A DNA stretch of 25,907 bases from JANLQX01 sp043775075 (GCA_043775075.1 JAYVSS010000149.1:1-25907), one strand, 5' to 3'; shown: positions 15,620-23,145, numbered from the stretch's first letter. A program made the numbers and translations. Notes: generated by a model not told the origin, from the letters alone.

Positions 15620-16075
15620 TTAGCGCGACACGCATTCGCCCAAGCCCTTGTCCCGGGCTTGTTGGCGGAGATTGTTCAGCTTGGCTTTGCCCTCGTCGGC
15701 GCTGATCCTCCCGTTCAATACTCCGGTCACCACCGACGACGATTTCGCAAAAAGCTCGCTCACCTGCTGGCGAATGTCTGCCGGGCCGTTGAGACGATCG
15801 ATCTGGGCCAGCAAATTGTCTGTATGTTCGGCAGCTGCGGCCTGCAGTTCAACGGCTTGAGCCCCAGCGCCGAGCTCGTCTCCGATGCTCCACGCCAGGC
15901 GCGCCTCGGACTTCGCCATCTTGCATTTCAAGTTGACGGCCTTGACAAATAGCGATGTCGCAGCATCGTTGCGGGCCTCGGCCGTGCAGCCCGAAGCACT
16001 AACAGCGATCATGAACATGGCGACGGCGAGGAGACGCGGGGTCCCCGGTATTGGAGTTTTGCGCACCTTCTTCAT
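15620..16075 (-). CDS. Small lipoprotein of unknown function
   Basis: From ATG 16075 the 151-aa product has a textbook lipoprotein signal: basic MKKVRK, a hydrophobic stretch LLAVAMFMIAV and a lipobox SASGC (Cys near 30). The mature part is mostly helical and charged (AKSEARLAWSIGDELGAGAQAVELQAAAAEHTD is split by no proline), ending GLGECVSR. I recognise no family. The frame stays open upstream, and ATG 16213 or 16198 would place the hydrophobic stretch inside the protein, which argues against them. No strong ribosome-binding site is seen at any of the three. It lies near a secreted protease and a doubtful small frame, which suggests a surface-related locus, but no functional link is shown. 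Confidence 0.65.
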   Translation of the reverse strand: MKKVRKTPIPGTPRLLAVAMFMIAVSASGCTAEARNDAATSLFVKAVNLKCKMAKSEARLAWSIGDELGAGAQAVELQAAAAEHTDNLLAQIDRLNGPADIRQQVSELFAKSSSVVTGVLNGRISADEGKAKLNNLRQQARDKGLGECVSR

Positions 16076-16311
16076 ATCGTCAGCTTCGCTCAAACCTGCC
16101 CTACCGAACGTGGCGACAGCACCGAAGCCCACGAGCGTCGACGCTTGTCCGTTGGCAAGCATGGCGAGTGCATCGGCGAACCCTTGGCGCTTCGACATCG
16201 ACGTGCCGCTCATGGATGTTGTCGTGGCGCCGACAAATCGGTCGGTCTCTTCCTGTCCGGTCGAGCCTGGGCGACACCGTTGTGCTGGGGCCCGGCGGCG
16301 TTGCGCTTTCC

Positions 16312-16635
16312 CTAGCTGACAGTCAAAGCGACGTCGCCGCAGGGCACGGCGAACGGTCGGATTGAGAGGCCGGGACACTCTCCGGAGGTTGAGCCCGAGT
16401 ACGTGATGCTGTACGAAGCGTAACCATTGGGAAGCGATGTCGCTTTCAGCGTTTGCGTGTTTGTTGCCAGACCAGACAACGAAGCGCTTCCGCAATCGAG
16501 GGTCAACGGGCTCGATGCCATTCCGCCGAAATGTCCGGCCGGTCCGATGCCGGCGATGCCAGGCACGCGGGCCTTCATGAATAACGGCAGTGGCAGGTCC
16601 CATTGCTGCTCACCGTTGGCGCATGGCTCAGCCAC
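16312..16635 (-). CDS. Doubtful 107-codon frame; possibly the remnant of a secreted protein
   Basis: From GTG 16635 the frame reads VAEPCANGEQQWD and ends in a beta-like stretch, LPNGYASYSITYSGS then GDVALTVS. Four cysteines are present (PCANG, LDCGS, GECPG, VPCGD). Codons look biased like real genes, with G or C common in third positions. The frame is open up to a stop at 16687-16689 but shows no signal peptide, which is odd for a cysteine-bearing, beta-rich chain. It may be the surviving C-terminal part of a broken exported protein, or a short gene with a start I cannot fix. I do not recognise it. The 236 bp downstream (16076-16311) hold no clear gene. Confidence 0.35.
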   Translation of the reverse strand: MAEPCANGEQQWDLPLPLFMKARVPGIAGIGPAGHFGGMASSPLTLDCGSASLSGLATNTQTLKATSLPNGYASYSITYSGSTSGECPGLSIRPFAVPCGDVALTVS

Positions 16636-16716
16636 CCCAGCACCCGTCGATGCGCTCGACCGTGCGTTCGTACTGTCTTTTGCGTTTCATGGAACGAGAG
16701 CGAGTGAATTCCGCCA

Positions 16717-16745
16717 TGGACAAGCAGAGCGGAACGGCCTATTCT
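16717..16745 (+). promoter_or_regulatory. Sigma-70-type promoter of the subtilase gene
   Basis: TGGACA (16717-16722), a 17-bp spacer and TATTCT (16740-16745) closely match the TTGACA/TATAAT arrangement. Transcription would start near 16752. That leaves a leader of about 37 nt carrying the AGGAGG ribosome-binding site at 16778-16783. Confidence 0.6.
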
Positions 16746-16788
16746 GCGGTTTCGTGCCCGCAGTTGGCGGGCTTGTCAGGAGGCGTCC

Positions 16789-18141
16789 ATGTTTAAGTCG
16801 CGAATCATTCGTGTCATCGCTGGTGCCGGTGTGCTCGTATCGTCGCTGGCGATCGCCACCGTCAGCCAAGCCGTTCCCGCTCCCGTTCCGGTCGGAACGA
16901 AAGTTCAGGCCGCCGAGGCGGGCGCCTGCGCGACGTTGTATAGCGTCGCAACCAACGTGGGCCCTGATCCTCTCGGCCCGTGCCAGTGGGACATGCGGGC
17001 GATAGGTGCGACCCCGATCGGCTCGTACGCCGTGAACCGCGGCCGCGGTGTGCGTGTTGGTGTCATGGATACCGGCATAGATCTCACCCACGGCGATGTG
17101 ATGCCTAACGTCGACCTTGCGATGTCGTGCGTGTTTCTCTACGCCGACACCCCGACGGCCGCCCTAGCCGAGCAGGTGACACGCGGGGACTGCTCGAACA
17201 AGGCCGCCCTTCAGGACCTCAATGGGCACGGCACCCACACTGCCGGCACTATCGGGTCGCCTATCAATGGCATCGGGATCGCCGGCGTGGCACCAGAAGC
17301 GACGCTCGTCGTGTTGAAAGCAGGAACTGCGGACGGATACTTCTTCACGCAGTCGGTCGTTGATGCCCTTATCTATGCCGGCGATCAGCGCCTCGATGTG
17401 GTGAACATGAGCTTCTTCGCTGACCCGTGGCTGTTCAATTGTCGCAATGACGCCGAGCAGAAGGCCATCGTGCAGGCGATCACCAAGGCCGCGAAGTATG
17501 CCGAGCAACGCGGGGTCGTCCTCGTCGCTGCGGCCGGGAACGAGGGCATTGACTTGAACCATCCGACTACGGACGAGATCAGCCCTGACTTTCCTCCCGA
17601 CGCCGCCGTCTCGCGCCCTGTCAGGAACAACTGCGTCGTCCTACCGACTGAGATAGCTGGCGTCGTCGTCGTCACCTCAACTGGCGCCCAGAACTTATTG
17701 TCGTGGTTCTCGTCCTACGGCAACCTCACCGACGTGACGGCGCCCGGCGGATCACGGTTTCAGACGCCGACGTTCAACTCGTCTCGCGGCCGAGTGCTCG
17801 CCCCGTACTCGTCAACGGCGCCCGATCTTGGATTCCAAGCATCGATCAGGCGCCTCGTGGTGGATAACCGCGGCAACTACTACGCGTGGCTCAACGGCAC
17901 CTCGATGGCCGCCCCGCATGCCGCCGGCGTCGCCGCGTTGATCCGGGCCGCCCATCCGGGAATGTCGCAAGGCGCAGTCGTGGCGGCGTTGCGCAGCGGT
18001 GCGACGCCGCTCGCGTGTCCGACTGCGCTCGACCCGGGCGTGGCCTTGTTCGATGCACCCATCCAGGTGTGCACGGGTGGTGCGGGGAACAACAACTTCT
18101 ACGGCAAAGGTCTCGTAAACGCCCTAGCAGCAGTGTCCTGA
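16789..18141 (+). CDS. Secreted subtilisin-family (S8) serine protease
   Basis: The 450-aa protein has a signal peptide (about 1-28, cleavage near VSQA) and one S8 catalytic domain. The triad is Asp94 (VMDTGID), His147 (GHGTHTAG) and Ser372 (GTSMAAPHAAG), with the oxyanion Asn251 in AAAGNEG, so activity is expected. Only about 40 residues separate the signal peptide from the catalytic domain, too few for a normal I9 propeptide. Several extra cysteines (for example 47, 65, 114, 135, 218, 282) could form disulfides. ATG 16789 has AGGAGG five bases upstream and a near-consensus promoter, unlike the leaderless genes in this window. It is divergent from the doubtful frame and followed by a long gene-free region. 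Confidence 0.93.
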   Translation: MFKSRIIRVIAGAGVLVSSLAIATVSQAVPAPVPVGTKVQAAEAGACATLYSVATNVGPDPLGPCQWDMRAIGATPIGSYAVNRGRGVRVGVMDTGIDLTHGDVMPNVDLAMSCVFLYADTPTAALAEQVTRGDCSNKAALQDLNGHGTHTAGTIGSPINGIGIAGVAPEATLVVLKAGTADGYFFTQSVVDALIYAGDQRLDVVNMSFFADPWLFNCRNDAEQKAIVQAITKAAKYAEQRGVVLVAAAGNEGIDLNHPTTDEISPDFPPDAAVSRPVRNNCVVLPTEIAGVVVVTSTGAQNLLSWFSSYGNLTDVTAPGGSRFQTPTFNSSRGRVLAPYSSTAPDLGFQASIRRLVVDNRGNYYAWLNGTSMAAPHAAGVAALIRAAHPGMSQGAVVAALRSGATPLACPTALDPGVALFDAPIQVCTGGAGNNNFYGKGLVNALAAVS

Positions 18142-18562
18142 CCTTCCCCGGGCGGGCAGCGCGCCGAAGTTGCACGCACAAAGCAACCATCGGCCGCTTC
18201 CGCTTACACCGGCATCCCGGATGACAGTTTGCCGTGGCTGGCTGGTCATGCACAGGGCTTAAATTCTCAGCGATCCGCCCGGTGACTCCGGATAGGACCT
18301 CCAAGGGTTTCTCGCGTCCGATCGGGCCTCGCGGGCCAGGGGCTTCCCGACGTCTACCGCCGGGCCCTGCGTAGTCAGTCTTCGTGCAAGCGGTTGTCTT
18401 TGGAGAGCGGGTGGGTCAAGCAACACGCACGGATCTTGACGACGAAGTTTCTCCCTGGAGCAGGGGGCGGAGACCCCAAGAGACTGGAGTTTTCTCTCTC
18501 CCTGTTCACCTTTTGCGCGCATGCCAGGCAGGCGACCTAAGCGCACGTAGCATCGGCCGCGT

Positions 18563-18587
18563 ATGTTGCGCGAATGTCGCGCAGCAT
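18563..18587. repeat. 11-bp hairpin with an ATG loop
   Basis: ATGTTGCGCGA pairs with TCGCGCAGCAT across a 3-nt loop, with one G-T pair. An outer CGTATG (18560-18565) and CATACG (18595-18600) form a second inverted pair that shares bases with the inner stem, so two structures compete. Confidence 0.65.
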
Positions 18588-18597
18588 GCGAAACCAT

Positions 18598-18622
18598 ACG
18601 CATTTCAACGCACATATACGCA
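18598..18622. repeat. Three ACGCA words at 10-bp spacing
   Basis: ACGCA occurs at 18598-18602, 18608-18612 and 18618-18622, one helical turn apart. This phasing is typical of iterated protein-binding sites. It adjoins the hairpin at 18563-18587 and lies about 75 bp from the tRNA 3' end. Confidence 0.5.
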
Positions 18623-18695
18623 CGTGTGTTCGATTAGGAAAGGAGGAGCCTCCGACCGTTCCTGCTGGTCAGAAGCTCTATTTTGGATCTAAAAG

Positions 18696-18771
18696 TGGCG
18701 TCCACGGCAGGAATTGAACCTGCGACCTACCGCTTAGGAGGCGGTTGCTCTATCCCCTGAGCTACGTGGAC
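18696..18771 (-). tRNA. tRNA-Arg (anticodon CCT), CCA encoded
   Basis: The minus strand folds as a full cloverleaf. The acceptor stem is GTCCACG/CGTGGAC, the D arm GCTC...GAGC, the anticodon stem ACCGC/GCGGT with loop CTCCTAA, and the T arm GCAGG/CCTGC with loop TTCAATT. The anticodon is CCT, which reads the Arg codon AGG. Discriminator G and CCA (18696-18698) are encoded. A short T-run follows the 3' end. Confidence 0.97.
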
Positions 18772-18789
18772 CGAATCAGCAATCAGGAG

Positions 18790-18822
18790 CCTACGGGACC
18801 CGCGACCCCCGTAGGACCTACG
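18790..18822. promoter_or_regulatory. Mutually exclusive hairpins between the glycosyltransferase and tRNA-Arg
   Basis: CCTACGGG (18790-18797) pairs with CCCGTAGG (18808-18815). The same CGTAGG can pair instead with CCTACG (18817-18822). On the minus strand this follows the glycosyltransferase stop by about 100 bp and precedes the tRNA by about 20 bp. It may be a terminator or the tRNA promoter region, since TAGGCT lies within it. No U-tract is present. Confidence 0.45.
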
Positions 18823-18921
18823 ACGTGGGAGCGGTCGCCCCGCCCCGGTGGTGTCCGTTCCGATAACGCCGCATGCCGCAAACTGACGTGCGCCCGAAAC
18901 GGCAAAGCCGGTGTGCCCAAT

Positions 18922-19647
18922 TTAGGAGCGGAGCTTTGGCCTTTTAATAAGCGTACGAAGCATCTCTCGTGCCGCGCGCGCGCTATTGCGCGGGGAACCT
19001 GACACTTTGGAGAGCCCGGTTCGCGCCACCGTACATCGTATGGGTGCGTACTGAATGGTGAGTCCGAGCGCGAGCGCATGCACCACGGTTTGGAACGGGA
19101 GCGAAAACTGGCGGTCCTCGTAATGCAATCGACGGAGGGTAGCCATCGAGATGACGCGCACCGAACTGGTGTCCTTGACCCAGTGTCGGTAGCGAAGGAA
19201 GAGCACCCCGGAAAACAGCAGGTTGCCAAGGCGCTGATGCCAGAACAGTTGGGTGTCTCGCACGCCAAACACCAAGTCGGCGTTCGGGTCAACAGAGCGG
19301 AGCAGGTCCCCGATGGTCGCCATGACGTACTTGTTCCCACCGTCGAGGAACAGCACCCGACCGACGAATTCGTCGGCTTCGAGCGCGGCGATACCGGCCA
19401 GAACGGGACCGTCGTAGCCGCTCGACGTGGCGCGAACGATCGTCGCCCCATGTGCGGCTGCACGCGCATCGGTATCGTCGGACGATGCCGGATCGAGGCA
19501 GACGAGCACCCTCGTGACCCCGATGCCGCCGAGATCGTCCAGAACGCGTCCGATACTTTCGGCTTCGTTTCGGCACGGAACAATCGCCGCCAGCTCGCTC
19601 GTTTTCGCTGTGTCGTCGGCGTTGACATTGGGCGACGGTCGAACCAT
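18922..19647 (-). CDS. Family 2 (GT-A) glycosyltransferase, soluble
   Basis: The 241-aa protein has the GT2 nucleotide-sugar fold. AAIVPCRNEAESIGRVLDDL (20-39) is the N-terminal strand and loop, VLVCLDPASSDDT (47-59) the second strand, and LFLDGGNKYV (99-108) the place of the metal-binding DxD motif. Here it reads Asp-Gly-Gly, so the second acidic residue is missing. DLVFGVRDTQLFWHQRLGN resembles the later region of dolichol-phosphate-mannose-synthase-like enzymes. No membrane helix is seen, unlike many of those. The acceptor cannot be inferred. ATG 19647 has AGGGAG nine bases upstream; residues before it in the open frame look non-coding. It is divergent from the helicase gene, with dispersed element copy 3 in between. 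Confidence 0.8.
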   Translation of the reverse strand: MVRPSPNVNADDTAKTSELAAIVPCRNEAESIGRVLDDLGGIGVTRVLVCLDPASSDDTDARAAAHGATIVRATSSGYDGPVLAGIAALEADEFVGRVLFLDGGNKYVMATIGDLLRSVDPNADLVFGVRDTQLFWHQRLGNLLFSGVLFLRYRHWVKDTSSVRVISMATLRRLHYEDRQFSLPFQTVVHALALGLTIQYAPIRCTVARTGLSKVSGSPRNSARAAREMLRTLIKRPKLRS

Positions 19648-19709
19648 GCGTCCATTCTCCCTGGTGATCCGCCATCGTGAGTTGCGCGTTCCGGCTGGCT
19701 CCGCTGTTT

Positions 19710-19767
19710 GGGTGGCTCGGCGGTCAAGAATGACAGCCCAAGCACCCAGGAACGTCCTGCTGCCCAA
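19710..19767. repeat. Dispersed intergenic element, copy 3
   Basis: A 58-bp stretch between divergent glycosyltransferase and helicase genes. It has GGGTGGCT at the left, a GGTCAAGAA core and AGCACCCA (19741-19748). TGCCCA lies exactly 18 bp after CACCCA. It is more diverged than copies 1 and 2 but keeps the same spacing. Confidence 0.5.
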
Positions 19768-19828
19768 AAGCTGGTCTTGGCGTGCCAAAACGGCCCCAGC
19801 GCCAGAACCAGGGTGCGGGACCCTGCCG

Positions 19829-19834
19829 TAACGT
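19829..19834 (+). promoter_or_regulatory. Candidate -10 element for the helicase gene (leaderless arrangement)
   Basis: TAACGT fits TANNNT and ends six bases before GTG 19841. The intervening GGGTGG is purine-rich but abuts the start codon, too close for an effective Shine-Dalgarno pairing. Confidence 0.45.
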
Positions 19835-19840
19835 GGGTGG

Positions 19841-22441
19841 GTGTCCGAGTGCCTTCCTTTCCCGGCCGAGCTCGGTCGAGGCGTCATCGTCAACGGCGAC
19901 GCTCTCGCTCCCGCCCCGTGGACCGGCGCCCCAGAGATCCATGTGCGAGATGCCTCCGCCGTGGACGCACTGCACGACGCCTGGCTGACCCGCACGCCGG
20001 TCGTGGTGCGGCTGCACATTGACCCCGCCACGTTCCGGGCTCCGGCCAACTATCCGGTGGAGCCGTGGAAGGTCTCGCCGTCGTTTGACCCGGTCGACGA
20101 CAGGCTCCACTTCCTCGTCTGGGCCAACAATTACGACGCCCGCAACGGAGACCTGATCTGGTGGTGGAGTCGCAAGGCCGAGCGGCTGGGGGCCGAGCCG
20201 TGCAAGGACAGGGCCGCGGGCGACGTGATCGTCAACGGCACGCCCGTATGGATCGACGGCGGACCGCGCCAACCGCTAAGTACACAGACAATCCACCGCG
20301 AGACGATTGATCTACAGAGACTGACGCTGGCGCCGCGACCGAGCGCCCCGATGCCAGATATTGTCCTTGCCCCCGACCAATTGGCGGCGGTCTCTCACCG
20401 CACCGGCCCAGCGCGCATCATTGCTCCAGCCGGCTCCGGAAAGACACGTGTGCTTACCGAACGGCTTCGGTATCTCCTTGGTCAGCAACGGGTTGAGTCC
20501 GAGTCCGTCGTGACCATTGCCTACAACAAAAAGGCCCAGGAGGAATTGGCGGATCGCACAAGAGCCTTCCGCCCCCGGGTGCTCACGCTCAATGCGCTCG
20601 GTTGGGAACTGCTCGGTCGGCCGGTGGTGGCCGAAGAACGCGAAGTGCGGCGCATCATCGAACGACTCGTGCCCACACCGAAGCGCCGCAGCAATACCGA
20701 TCCCATCGGGCCGTACCTCGAAGGCCTATCGCGTATCCGCATGGGCCTCATTGATCCGTACGATGCTGAACAAGAACGCGACGATGTCCCCGGCTTGGCC
20801 GACGCGTTCGCCCCGTTCCGAAGTCAGCTCAAAGAACGTCAACTGGTCGACTTCGATGAGCAGATCTATGGAGCAATTGAGCGTCTTATGGCCGACGGTG
20901 AGTTTCGCCGCGAGGTGCAAACAAGGTTTCGCCACCTCCTCGTCGATGAGTTCCAGGACCTCACTCCCGCCCATGTGCTCATGGTCCGTCTCCTGAGCGC
21001 ACCCGAGCTCGACGTGTTTGGCGTGGGCGACGACGATCAGGTCATCTATGGCCATGCCGGGGCGGACCCGGCGTTTCTCGTGAACTTCGCCGAGCTGTTT
21101 CCGGGCGCCGTATCGCACCCGCTCACCGTGAACTACCGATGCCCGGTGGCGGTCGTCGACGGTGCCCGTCATCTGCTGTCGTACAACCACAACCGTGTGG
21201 CCAAGGAAATCCACGCCGGTCCGGATGCCGCCCCAGAACCAAGCGCGCTTACGATTCGCTCGCACGCCGCAGAGTTGGGGGGAGAGTGTGTCCTGGGCAC
21301 GGTCCGGGTATGGATCGCCGAAGGTCGCGCGCCGACCGACATCGCCGTTCTCGCCCGGGTCAATTCGTTGCTGCTCGCTCCCCAGGTTGCTCTGACCACG
21401 GCAGGAATTCCGGTGGCCACCACGCTCGATGCTCGCGTGCTCGATCGCACCGGTGCCCGCGCCGCTCTGGCCTACCTTCGAATCGCCACGGCGGAAGAAG
21501 GCTTTTCACGAGACGATGTGCTGGAGGTCATGCGCCGGCCGTCGCGCGGGTTGCCGATATGGATTGAGAAGTGGTTTCGTACGCCCACATTGCAATTGCA
21601 CGAACTGCGGTCGATCGGCTCACGACTCGATGATCCCAAAGTCACCGTGAAACTCGACGGTCTCACCGATGACATCGAAGCGCTGATTCGAGCCGCTCCG
21701 CGCAGCACGTCGAGGCAACTGCTGAAGATCGTGAAGGACCGTGTCGGTCTCGGTCAGGCCATGGGGCTTCTCGACGCGTCCAGTGCGGCGGGCTCGCACC
21801 TGGATGATCTCGAAGCTCTGGAACAGGTGGCGGACCTCCATCCGGATCCGACCGGGTTCGAACCGTGGCTGCGCTCCGTACTGAGTTTGCCGAGTGATGT
21901 GGCCGGCGTGACGCTCTCCACGATCCATCGGGTGAAGGGCCGCGAATGGCCGATGGTCGCTCTCTTCGGAGTGAGCGATGGCATCGTGCCTCATCGCCTG
22001 GCCGACGACATCGAGGAGGAGCGACGCGTGCTCCACGTGGGTATCACCCGCGCCCACGTGGAGGCCGTGGTTCTCGCGGACACGTCTCGCCCCTCCCCGT
22101 TCCTGGCCGAGCTAGATGGACGGGCACCGCACACCAAAGCCGCACCGAAACGGACTGGGATCACCGCGACGCCCACGAACTCAACGCGCACGACGACCGG
22201 ACCGGCGAATGCGAAACCAGCGTTTACGGGCGACCCTACGGTGCTCGAATCGCTTCGTTCGTGGCGTACTCAACGGGCGAAGGCGGACAAAGTCCCGCCC
22301 TACGTCATCCTTCACGATCGCCACCTCCAAGCCCTGGCCGACGCACAACCGAAGACCCTCCGAGAACTGGCCACGATCGAAGGCATGGGCCCGACCCGCC
22401 TCGAACGCTACGCCGACGAACTCCTCGCCCTGCTCCAGTAG
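19841..22441 (+). CDS. UvrD/Rep-family SF1A DNA helicase with an extra N-terminal domain and a C-terminal HRDC domain
   Basis: The 866-aa protein starts with about 170 residues I cannot assign. They include a Trp-rich segment GDLIWWWSRKAERLG and DVIVNGTPVWIDGGPRQPL. The SF1A helicase follows: Walker A APAGSGKTRVL (about 195-205), motif II VDEFQDLTPAH, motif III GVGDDDQVIYGHAGAD, NYRCPV, motif V STIHRVKGREWP and motif VI EERRVLHVGITRA. After a Thr/Pro-rich linker (about 770-800) an HRDC domain closes the protein (PPYVILHDRHLQALA ... LATIEGMGPTRLERYADELL). This order recalls mycobacterial UvrD2, which pairs a helicase with HRDC, but the N-terminal domain here is extra. It likely unwinds DNA in repair. 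It starts at GTG 19841 and is convergent with the MarR gene. Confidence 0.9.
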   Translation: MSECLPFPAELGRGVIVNGDALAPAPWTGAPEIHVRDASAVDALHDAWLTRTPVVVRLHIDPATFRAPANYPVEPWKVSPSFDPVDDRLHFLVWANNYDARNGDLIWWWSRKAERLGAEPCKDRAAGDVIVNGTPVWIDGGPRQPLSTQTIHRETIDLQRLTLAPRPSAPMPDIVLAPDQLAAVSHRTGPARIIAPAGSGKTRVLTERLRYLLGQQRVESESVVTIAYNKKAQEELADRTRAFRPRVLTLNALGWELLGRPVVAEEREVRRIIERLVPTPKRRSNTDPIGPYLEGLSRIRMGLIDPYDAEQERDDVPGLADAFAPFRSQLKERQLVDFDEQIYGAIERLMADGEFRREVQTRFRHLLVDEFQDLTPAHVLMVRLLSAPELDVFGVGDDDQVIYGHAGADPAFLVNFAELFPGAVSHPLTVNYRCPVAVVDGARHLLSYNHNRVAKEIHAGPDAAPEPSALTIRSHAAELGGECVLGTVRVWIAEGRAPTDIAVLARVNSLLLAPQVALTTAGIPVATTLDARVLDRTGARAALAYLRIATAEEGFSRDDVLEVMRRPSRGLPIWIEKWFRTPTLQLHELRSIGSRLDDPKVTVKLDGLTDDIEALIRAAPRSTSRQLLKIVKDRVGLGQAMGLLDASSAAGSHLDDLEALEQVADLHPDPTGFEPWLRSVLSLPSDVAGVTLSTIHRVKGREWPMVALFGVSDGIVPHRLADDIEEERRVLHVGITRAHVEAVVLADTSRPSPFLAELDGRAPHTKAAPKRTGITATPTNSTRTTTGPANAKPAFTGDPTVLESLRSWRTQRAKADKVPPYVILHDRHLQALADAQPKTLRELATIEGMGPTRLERYADELLALLQ

Positions 22442-22502
22442 ACGTCAGCTGGTGGTCCGCTAAGAATCGGGGCAACCGTCGGGTAGCAACGCCACGGGGG
22501 AC

Positions 22503-22516
22503 CGGGCAGCGGCCCG
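22503..22516. terminator. Weak hairpin between convergent helicase and MarR genes
   Basis: CGGGC-AGCG-GCCCG is a 5-bp stem in the 86-bp space between the two stop codons. No U-tract is present. It may serve both directions. Confidence 0.3.
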
Positions 22517-22527
22517 ATGCGGGCATG

Positions 22528-23139
22528 TCAGCTACGTGGTCCGAGGTCGTCCACTGTCAGGTGTCCGTCTTTCGGCACCGGGCCGCCGGGAGCGTGAAGC
22601 GCGATGAGCACTTTGGCCAGAAAGGCTTCGAGCACCGCCATTTCGTCCGCATCGATGTGGTCGGCGAAGAATGCCCGCACTCCGCCAACGTGGGTCGGCA
22701 TGGCGTCGATGAGCAACCGCCGACCCTTGGGGCGCAGCACGCAGATCAGCCCTCGCCGGTCGCCCTCGGCCTTGGTGCGAGCGACGAGGCCGCGGGCCTC
22801 AAGACGGTCAATACAGTGTGTGAGACGGCTGCGCGAGATCATCACAAACTCGGCGAGCGACGACATTCTGATGCCTTCAACGGGAGCCTCGGCGATGACC
22901 ACGAGCGCCGAGTAGTCAGCGATCGAAAGGCCGTGACGTTCCGTCAACTCGGCATCGAGGCGAATAAGGAGTTGCGTGGACGTGCGCAGCTGATTGCGCC
23001 ACAACGCTTGCTCGCGCGATCCCGCCCACGGTTGCCCACCAAGCGTGGTCAGGCCGTGTAACAAGCCCTCATCATTTGTGTGGTCAACGCGGTGAAATTC
23101 TGCGGTTTCGTTCGAAGCTGTGTCCCCCTCAATTGGCAC
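22528..23139 (-). CDS. MarR-family transcriptional regulator
   Basis: The 203-aa protein carries a MarR winged helix. LWRNQLRTSTQLLIRLDAEL is the dimerisation helix, GLSIADYSALVVIAEAP leads into the HTH, and MSSLAEFVMISRSRLTHCIDRLEARGLV contains the recognition helix. The wing reads TKAEGDRRGLICVLRPKGRRLL with the typical Asp-Arg-Arg. C-terminal helices complete the dimer. The N-terminal 45 residues are longer than usual. GTG 23139 is chosen because it starts six bases after TAAACT on the minus strand. It is divergent from the 81-aa membrane protein, with only 34 bp between the two start codons, so it probably controls that pair and itself. The ligand is unknown. Confidence 0.88.
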   Translation of the reverse strand: MPIEGDTASNETAEFHRVDHTNDEGLLHGLTTLGGQPWAGSREQALWRNQLRTSTQLLIRLDAELTERHGLSIADYSALVVIAEAPVEGIRMSSLAEFVMISRSRLTHCIDRLEARGLVARTKAEGDRRGLICVLRPKGRRLLIDAMPTHVGGVRAFFADHIDADEMAVLEAFLAKVLIALHAPGGPVPKDGHLTVDDLGPRS

Positions 23140-23145
23140 TCCGCA

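Larger units (their letters stand above)
18142..18695. other. Gene-free, structured 554-bp stretch between the protease and tRNA-Arg
   Basis: No frame here looks coding. The stretch contains GGGG-CGGAGA-CCCC (18464-18477), an 11-bp hairpin at 18563-18587, and three ACGCA words at 18598, 18608 and 18618, exactly 10 bp apart. CAGGG/CCCTG pairing around 18462-18505 is also possible. I could not match it to RNase P RNA, tmRNA or SRP RNA. It may hold an unannotated RNA or regulatory DNA. Confidence 0.5.

Noticed and set aside
15620..16603. A 327-aa form of the small lipoprotein
   Set aside because: Residues before ATG 16075 are Arg-rich and unlike a real protein, and they would bury the lipoprotein signal inside the chain.
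18259..18692. Open frames on both strands in the protease-tRNA gap
   Set aside because: Their composition is noise-like, they lack ribosome-binding sites, and they overlap each other and the structured repeats.
18696..18771. tRNA-Arg as an integration site of a mobile element
   Set aside because: No integrase, no duplicated tRNA 3' end and no phage-like genes are seen within the window.
21946..23061. A 371-codon plus-strand frame across the helicase 3' end and the MarR gene
   Set aside because: It overlaps the helicase in another frame and runs antisense to MarR. The translation is Arg/Gly-rich without domains.
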